This document shows, one piece after another, positions 23,961 to 28,604 of a DNA stretch of 28,604 nucleotides (within the stretch, counting starts at the first letter, position 1; each line of letters begins with the position of its first letter). The notes beneath the pieces were generated by a model. It was not told where the DNA came from and did no database searches. It saw nothing but the letters and a program-made list of their open reading frames with translations. The DNA lies in contig JAEZCZ010000085.1 of NCBI GenBank assembly GCA_023433305.1, forward strand, positions 1 to 28,604, read 5' to 3'. Source of the DNA: Pseudomonadota bacterium (GTDB lineage Bacteria > Pseudomonadota > Alphaproteobacteria > Sphingomonadales > Sphingomonadaceae). Both the position numbers and the translations under genes were made by a program.

Positions 23961-24175
23961 ATGACCGCGACCACGCTCTACGCCGACGCTCCTCCCGGAG
24001 GTCGGCCGATCTACCGTTGCCTTACCGGCCCCGATGACGACGCCTTCTGCAGCCGCGTCTCGCAGGCTTTGGCCGAGGGATGGCGTCTGCACGGCTCGCC
24101 TTCGCTGACGTTGATTCGGTGAGGGGGCAGGTGATCGTCGCGCAAGCCGTGGTCTGGCCGGGCTACGAGGCCTGA
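23961..24175 (+). pseudogene. DUF1737 gene with an apparent one-base deletion
   Basis: A GGAGGGA ribosome site precedes ATG 23961. The first frame reads YRCLTGPDDDAFCSRVSQAL and then AEGWRLHGSPSLT, the classic DUF1737 body, but stops early at 24120-24122 after 53 residues. One frame over, from 24113, the expected ending DSVRGQVIVAQAVVWPGYEA continues to a stop at 24173-24175. Restoring one T (TTGAT to TTTGAT at 24111-24115) gives one continuous 71-residue protein. No slippery heptamer is present, so programmed frameshifting is unlikely. It is either a real recent mutation or a sequencing error. DUF1737 proteins are small and of unknown function. Confidence 0.8.
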
Positions 24176-24721
24176 TCAACCGCACCACGCGCACCAGAAC
24201 CAGCTCGGCGGCCTGAACGCGGTGATAACGCGACCCGCCGTGATCACGCCGATCCAGCTGAGCAGCGATACCGCAGCGAACACGCGAATTGCCAGAGGCG
24301 GGACTTCGTGTGGGCCGACCGCGTAGGCGCGCTTCGCGGCGAGTCCATAGAACAGCACCATGTTGAGGCCGGCTAGCGCCAGCAGCACTATCTTCACCTG
24401 CCAGGCCGGATTGTAGAGATACTGGTCGGGCGCCGTGACCACGAACAGGAAGCCGCTTCCTGCGCTGAGCAAGAAGCCCAGCACGCCGAACGGCACCAGC
24501 CGGTGGAGCGCCGCGAGCGGCAGTCCCCGCACGAAACCCATCATCCTGAGGTCGAACATCCCGACCGTTCCGATCAACAGGCAGATGCCGGTGAAATGGA
24601 CGATCTCAGCGATAGGCCAGCCCCACGCCGAATACATCAGATCATAGAGGCCCGTGTCGATCGCCCAGACAACGATGCCAACCGGGTCGAATAGCGGATC
24701 GTGTGTCAGCCCGGCTGTCAC
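24176..24721 (-). CDS. Polytopic membrane protein, second of a paralogous pair
   Basis: About 181 residues from GTG 24719-24721, whose GTGA overlaps the stop of the upstream gene. There are about four or five transmembrane helices; H42 lies in EIVHFTGICLLIG and H73 in AALHRLVPFG. It aligns with the upstream neighbour across HxxGxxLLIGxxxxxxLRxxG, the RLVPFG/RFAVFLP region, SxGSGFL and NPAWQVK/TNWVFALK, suggesting ancient tandem duplication. It resembles the small DUF6644-like membrane proteins, but that is a memory-based impression. The histidines could bind heme b, and the cytochrome lipoprotein upstream supports a redox role; this is inference. Confidence 0.72.
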   Translation of the reverse strand: MTAGLTHDPLFDPVGIVVWAIDTGLYDLMYSAWGWPIAEIVHFTGICLLIGTVGMFDLRMMGFVRGLPLAALHRLVPFGVLGFLLSAGSGFLFVVTAPDQYLYNPAWQVKIVLLALAGLNMVLFYGLAAKRAYAVGPHEVPPLAIRVFAAVSLLSWIGVITAGRVITAFRPPSWFWCAWCG

Positions 24722-25215
24722 GGAACTAGGTCCGTCGTTAGCAGCATGGTGTTTGTGTATAGCAGCAGCTTGCCGCAGGCGACGCTGCCGAGCCACAACG
24801 CGAGCGCCGCAGCAGCCATCCAGCGGCCCCGCACCGCCAGCGCTTCTCCCCGCTCGGCCGCCGGAAAGAGGTCTCGCGCCATCCGCCCCACGAGCAGCGC
24901 AGCGCCGATCACGCAGGCGAACTTGAGCGCGAAGACCCAGTTGGTGAGCGCCTTGGCTGGGTAGCCGAGCAGCAGCCCGACCCCGGACACCACCGCCATC
25001 GCGGCGCCGATCCACATGACCGGAAGGAACACGGCGAAGCGATCGAGCCGCGCGCCCGACGCGACGCCGATCACGCGCAGCGAGATCGCGACCCCGCCGC
25101 CAACCAAGAAGGCCATGCCGAGCGCGTGGAAGATGAGGAGCACGAAATAGGCGTAGAGGTCTTCCCGCACGAAAGCGGAAAGCTGGGTCCCCTCGATCCA
25201 GCGCAGAACGTCCAT
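24718..25215 (-). CDS. Polytopic membrane protein, first of a paralogous pair
   Basis: 165 residues, about four or five transmembrane helices. The N-terminal half carries LIFHALGMAFLVGGG (H30) followed by SLRVIG; the C-terminal half includes VVSGVGLLLGYPAKALTNWVFALKFACVIGAALLVG. Its neighbour downstream shares the same layout, including the single buried histidine and the LR-x-x-G turn. Its stop overlaps the neighbour's GTG by two bases, so the two are probably made in equal amounts and may form a heterodimer. It follows the cytochrome gene after 59 bases. Function unknown. Confidence 0.75.
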   Translation of the reverse strand: MDVLRWIEGTQLSAFVREDLYAYFVLLIFHALGMAFLVGGGVAISLRVIGVASGARLDRFAVFLPVMWIGAAMAVVSGVGLLLGYPAKALTNWVFALKFACVIGAALLVGRMARDLFPAAERGEALAVRGRWMAAAALALWLGSVACGKLLLYTNTMLLTTDLVP

Positions 25216-25274
25216 CGATCCCCCGCCAGCCCGATTAGCATGGGGAGGTTGGGCGAGCGAGTCAGCCGGTCAGG

Positions 25275-25799
25275 CTATTGCTCCGGATACCAGAAGCGCG
25301 CGTGGCAACTTTCGCAGACGCCGTCCATCCGTGCCACGAGTTCGCTCACCGCGGCCGCGTCGCTGTTGCGGGCAGCTTGCGCCAGTCTCTCCGAGTGCGC
25401 CGCGAACGCGGCCGCCATCTTGCCGACCAGCCGTGGATCGCTGTCGAGGTGGCGCTGGACGTCCGCCATCGACACCTCGCCTTCGCCGACTTCGGCATTG
25501 TCCGAAGCGGCGGCCACGTAGGCCGTGGCCTCCGCCATCGCTTTGCCCGAGGCCGCGAGCTTGTCGGCACCGGCCGCGATCTGCTGCCACTTGGCCGCGT
25601 CCATCTGCCCGGCGTCGAGACCGCCCTGGTCGTTCATCGCGTTGTTGGTGATTTCCCAGATACTCAGCATGGCCGGGTTGACCTGCTGCTGCATCTCGGC
25701 CCGAACGTCGAGAGCGCCCGAGGGCGTTGCAGCCGTCGTCGCGCAGGCGGCCACGAAGGCGACCGCACCGCTGAGAGCGAGAAAACTGGCCTGCTTCAT
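25275..25799 (-). CDS. Lipoprotein cytochrome c with C-terminal heme site (class II-like)
   Basis: 174 residues. The lipoprotein signal ends VAAC (C19). The rest is helical with a single heme attachment motif CESCH (C162, C165, H166) eleven residues from the end, as in class II cytochromes (cytochrome c' type four-helix bundles). W in LSIWEITNNAMN and the M-rich first helix also fit. It should be an outer- or inner-membrane-anchored periplasmic electron carrier or gas-binding protein. GGAGG lies five bases before the ATG. It heads a unit with the two paralogous membrane proteins. Confidence 0.85.
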   Translation of the reverse strand: MKQASFLALSGAVAFVAACATTAATPSGALDVRAEMQQQVNPAMLSIWEITNNAMNDQGGLDAGQMDAAKWQQIAAGADKLAASGKAMAEATAYVAAASDNAEVGEGEVSMADVQRHLDSDPRLVGKMAAAFAAHSERLAQAARNSDAAAVSELVARMDGVCESCHARFWYPEQ

Positions 25800-25875
25800 T
25801 GAACCTCCGCTGTGTCGATTGCCGATCTAGCCGGTATGCGTCTCGCGTTGGTTGAGCGAGGTCAACCCGATCGGG

Positions 25876-27699
25876 TCACTCGGCCGCCTCTTCCAACACG
25901 TCGTCGCGCTCGGCGAGCTGGCGATTCCACATTTCGGCATAGAGCCCGTCGCGTTTGAGCAGGGCGGTGTGCGACCCGCTCTCGGCCAGCCGCCCATGAT
26001 CGAGGACGAAGATCGTGTCGGCGTCGGCGATAGTCGAAAGCCGGTGTGCGATGGCAAGGGTGGTGCGATGCTCAGAGACGCGATGCAGCGTCGTCAGGAT
26101 GTCCTGCTCGGTGCGTGTGTCGAGCGCACTGGTGGCTTCGTCCAGCAGCAGGATCGGCGGATTCTTGAGCAGGGTTCGCGCGATGGCCACCCGTTGTTTC
26201 TCTCCGCCCGAGAGCTTGAGGCCGCGTTCGCCCACCTCGGTTTCAAAGCTCTTCGGCAAGCGTTCGATGAACGGGAGGATCGCAGCGTCGCGCGCCGCCG
26301 TGACGACTTCGTCCTGGGTGGCACCGTCGCGCCCGTAGGCGATGTTGTAACCGATCGTGTCGTTGAACAGGACCGAATCCTGGGGCACGATGCCGATCAG
26401 AGCGCGCAGGCTTTCCTGCGTCACCTCCTTGATGTCCTGACCATCGATCAGGATGCGGCCTTCCCACGGATCGTAGAAGCGGAACAGCAAGCGGCCGATG
26501 GTCGACTTGCCCGCGCCGGAGGGGCCGACGATCGCGACGTGCGCCCCGGCTGGCACTTCAAGGCTGAGGCCATGGAGGATTTCGCGGTCGCGGTCATATC
26601 CGAACACGACATTGTCGAACACGACGGTCGGCCGCCGGATGGTCAGCGCTGGCGCGCCCGGCGCGTCCTTCACCTCGATCTCGGTGTCGATCAGCCGGAA
26701 CATCTGCGCCATGTCGATCAGCCCCTGGCGGATCGTGCGATAGACCCAGCCGAGCATATCGAGCGGGCGGAAGAGCTGCATCAGGTAAGTATTGATCAGC
26801 ACGAGGTCTCCGACCGAGAGCCGGCCCTGGCTCCAGCCGTAAACGGTGAAAGCCATCGCGCCGCCCATCAGCAGGTTCATGATGGTCGCCTGCGCGATGT
26901 TGAGCAGGCCGAGCGAGTTCTCGCTCTTGATCGCGGCTTCGGCATAGGCGCGGGCCGCGGAGCCGTAGCGCTCACGCTCGCGCTTTTCCGCGCCGAAATA
27001 CTTCACCGTCTCGTAGTTGAGCAGCGAATCAACCGCGCGGGCGAGCGCGAGCCCATCGAGATCGTTCATTTGCGCGCGAAGCTTGGTGCGCCATTCGGTA
27101 ATGGTGCGTGTGACCCAAATGTAGGCGACCACCGTCGCTGCAGTCGCCGCGACGATCTCCCAGCCGAACTTGAAATAGAAGATGCCGGCCACGATCAGCA
27201 GCTCGGCTGCGGTGGGAAGGATGTTGAACAGCAGGAAGTAGATCATCGAATTGATCGACTTCGTCCCACGCTCGACGACCTTGGTGACCTCGCCGGTGCG
27301 ACGCGAGAGGTGGAACCGCAGCGACAGTCGATGGAGGCGCGCGAACACGTCTTCAGTGAGGCTGCGCACCGCGTCCTGCCCGACGCGCTCGAAGATCATG
27401 TTGCGCACATTGTCGAACACGACCGTGGCGAAACGTCCGGCCGCGTAGGCGATCACCAGCGCAAGCGCGACCCACAGCGCCTGATCCCCGCCTTCGGACA
27501 TCGCATCGACAGCCCCGGCGTAGGCAAAAGGAAGGGCCAGGACGACCACCTTGGCGAGCACGACAAATACCACCGCGCCCGCGATCCTGCGGCGTAGCTC
27601 GGGCCGACCCTCAGGCCATAGATAGGGGAGAAAGCGGCGGACCGTGTGCCAGCCGGAGGGGTCATGCGAAGCACGCAGTTGGATCAGATCGTCCGTCAT
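25876..27699 (-). CDS. atm1: Atm1-type ABC exporter (half transporter)
   Basis: About 607 residues. An N-terminal six-helix membrane domain (about 35-330) is followed by a nucleotide-binding domain with Walker A GPSGAGKST (392-400), signature LSGGE (496-500), Walker B ILLLDE (516-521) and the switch histidine in AIAHRLS (H552). The sequence closely resembles what I recall of Novosphingobium aromaticivorans Atm1, including RTGEVTKVVERGTKSIN, NYETVKYFGAE and SENSLGLLNIAQ, where glutathione contacts lie. It exports glutathione-linked or metal-linked compounds from the cytoplasm and is related to the mitochondrial iron-sulfur exporter. I prefer ATG 27697-27699 (MTDDLIQ), with GGGGCC before it, over an ATG 12 bases upstream. 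Confidence 0.94.
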   Translation of the reverse strand: MTDDLIQLRASHDPSGWHTVRRFLPYLWPEGRPELRRRIAGAVVFVVLAKVVVLALPFAYAGAVDAMSEGGDQALWVALALVIAYAAGRFATVVFDNVRNMIFERVGQDAVRSLTEDVFARLHRLSLRFHLSRRTGEVTKVVERGTKSINSMIYFLLFNILPTAAELLIVAGIFYFKFGWEIVAATAATVVAYIWVTRTITEWRTKLRAQMNDLDGLALARAVDSLLNYETVKYFGAEKRERERYGSAARAYAEAAIKSENSLGLLNIAQATIMNLLMGGAMAFTVYGWSQGRLSVGDLVLINTYLMQLFRPLDMLGWVYRTIRQGLIDMAQMFRLIDTEIEVKDAPGAPALTIRRPTVVFDNVVFGYDRDREILHGLSLEVPAGAHVAIVGPSGAGKSTIGRLLFRFYDPWEGRILIDGQDIKEVTQESLRALIGIVPQDSVLFNDTIGYNIAYGRDGATQDEVVTAARDAAILPFIERLPKSFETEVGERGLKLSGGEKQRVAIARTLLKNPPILLLDEATSALDTRTEQDILTTLHRVSEHRTTLAIAHRLSTIADADTIFVLDHGRLAESGSHTALLKRDGLYAEMWNRQLAERDDVLEEAAE

Positions 27700-27752
27700 C
27701 GAAGGCCCCATGTGGGGCTGGCGGGTTCCGCGGGCAACGACCGGTCGCGAAA

Positions 27753-28604
27753 TCAGACGCCCATGCGGCGCCCATACATGCTGTCGAACGGGTTCACGTC
27801 GCGCGGAAGGTCGAACAGTACGCGCCGCGTCTTGAAGTCGATCGCGACCCGTCGGAACAACTTCAGCTCCGCCATGCCAAGGATCAGCGCCGGCTTTTCG
27901 GCCAGGCCCAGCGTGTGGAACGGGCGGGAATCGGCGAACAGGATCGCGAAATTCTCCACGCTCGCGCGGCCCAGATCGAGCCTTTCGGCCACGCGCACCA
28001 CGCCGCCCATGGTGATGCCGTTTATGTCGGTCATCTCGGTGTCGGCGAGCTTGCGATTGCGGCGCAGCCTTTCGAGCAGCGCCATGTTGCCGATGCTGCT
28101 TTGCGCGCCCGTGTCCACGATCACCTCGACCCTGACTCCATCGAGCCGCGCCGAAGTGATGATCATCTGGCCCAAGCGCTCGCGTGCCTTGACCACGATT
28201 TCGTAACCGCTGTTCCCGCCGAGCTGCTCCGCGTCCGCAACCGCGATCCGGCGCTTGGTGAAGTCGAGCAGGACCCGTTGGTCCTGCAGGCTGTCGATCC
28301 CGAGAATACCGTCGGCCTCGCCGATGTGCGCCCCTTCCACCACCGGCGCCTGGCGAATGTAGAAGCTGCGGCTGCCGAGCGTGAAATCCTCGATGGGAGT
28401 GGTCTCGACTTGCTGGACGCTGGCCATTCCAACCAACGTGGCGGTCTTGCGCTCGAAGAGCTGCAGCTCGTCCGCCAGCGCACGCGACAGCACCGTGGCC
28501 TGCGCGCCAGTGTCGATCAGGAAATCGTAAGGGCCCTGGCCCTGGATCGTGACCGGCACGGTCATCCGGTCGTACCGTTCACGATCGATCTCGAGCACCT
28601 CGAG
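27753..28604 (-). CDS. Double retropepsin-like aspartic protease, N-terminus beyond window
   Basis: At least 283 residues in view; the frame stays open to the window end, and the GTG near 28598 is not a convincing start, so a signal peptide or other N-terminus is probably missing. Two aspartic-protease half-domains are fused in tandem: FLIDTGAQATVLS near residue 29 and VIVDTGAQSSIGN near 162 (counting from that GTG), each followed by an ILG flap-side segment (DGILGIDSL, ALILGMAEL) and a LDF-TKRRI / IDF-KTRRV strand. A retropepsin active site needs two DTG loops, so this polypeptide may fold as its own pseudo-dimer. It is probably a periplasmic or exported protease; substrate unknown. Confidence 0.82.
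   Translation of the reverse strand, partial: LEVLEIDRERYDRMTVPVTIQGQGPYDFLIDTGAQATVLSRALADELQLFERKTATLVGMASVQQVETTPIEDFTLGSRSFYIRQAPVVEGAHIGEADGILGIDSLQDQRVLLDFTKRRIAVADAEQLGGNSGYEIVVKARERLGQMIITSARLDGVRVEVIVDTGAQSSIGNMALLERLRRNRKLADTEMTDINGITMGGVVRVAERLDLGRASVENFAILFADSRPFHTLGLAEKPALILGMAELKLFRRVAIDFKTRRVLFDLPRDVNPFDSMYGRRMGV

Noticed and set aside
24111..24124. Programmed -1 frameshifting in the DUF1737 gene.
   Set aside because: No X-XXY-YYZ slippery heptamer is present; a one-base deletion is simpler.

Overview
The window is a high-GC alphaproteobacterial chromosome segment, most likely from Sphingomonadales and probably near Erythrobacteraceae or Novosphingobium. The pointers are protein content and layout: an EipA (DUF1134) protein, a COQ9 protein, a cytochrome bc1 assembly chaperone, a short FeoB, and an ABC exporter very close to Novosphingobium Atm1. 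This is read by eye, with no database search. Most of the window is ordinary, densely packed housekeeping sequence. I see no insertion sequence, prophage or CRISPR array.

Layout. (1) 3-1276, minus: the edge of a type IV secretion-like cluster, with a small exported protein of unknown function, a VirB1-like lytic transglycosylase and a VirB2/TrbC pilin-like protein; the rest would lie beyond the left end. (2) 1399-7142: a cassette that looks like one functional unit. A TPR protein is divergent from a beta-helix surface lipoprotein, which is followed by a strong terminator, a TonB-dependent receptor, a second terminator and a convergent PhoB-like regulator whose receiver domain is degenerate. 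Pho-box-like repeats lie upstream of both the lipoprotein and the regulator. (3) 7267-8934: a dipeptidyl-peptidase III-like lipoprotein, then tRNA-Ser(GCU), eipA, an aromatic aminotransferase and a GNAT acetyltransferase. (4) 11880-13920, minus: riboflavin genes ribE and ribD behind a small membrane coiled-coil protein. (5) 13964-16271, minus: a DUF4402 protein, then an overlapping run of a SCO copper protein, YcgN and a YgjP-type metalloprotease.

(6) 16368-20371, plus: ankyrin-repeat protein, COQ9, feoA-feoB with a candidate Fur operator, and ssb. (7) 20421-21457, minus: bc1 chaperone and DUF177 protein. (8) 21561-24175, plus: bamE, hslV-hslU with a candidate sigma-32 promoter, and a DUF1737 gene carrying an apparent one-base deletion. 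(9) 24176-25799, minus: a lipoprotein cytochrome with a C-terminal CxxCH, followed by two overlapping genes for membrane proteins that look like ancient tandem duplicates. (10) 25876-28604, minus: Atm1-type exporter and a double retropepsin-like protease cut by the window end.

The best candidates for undescribed biology are the TonB receptor/lipoprotein/atypical-regulator cassette with its repeated operator-like sites, and the cytochrome plus paralogous membrane protein pair. No stretch longer than 300 bases lacks a gene.
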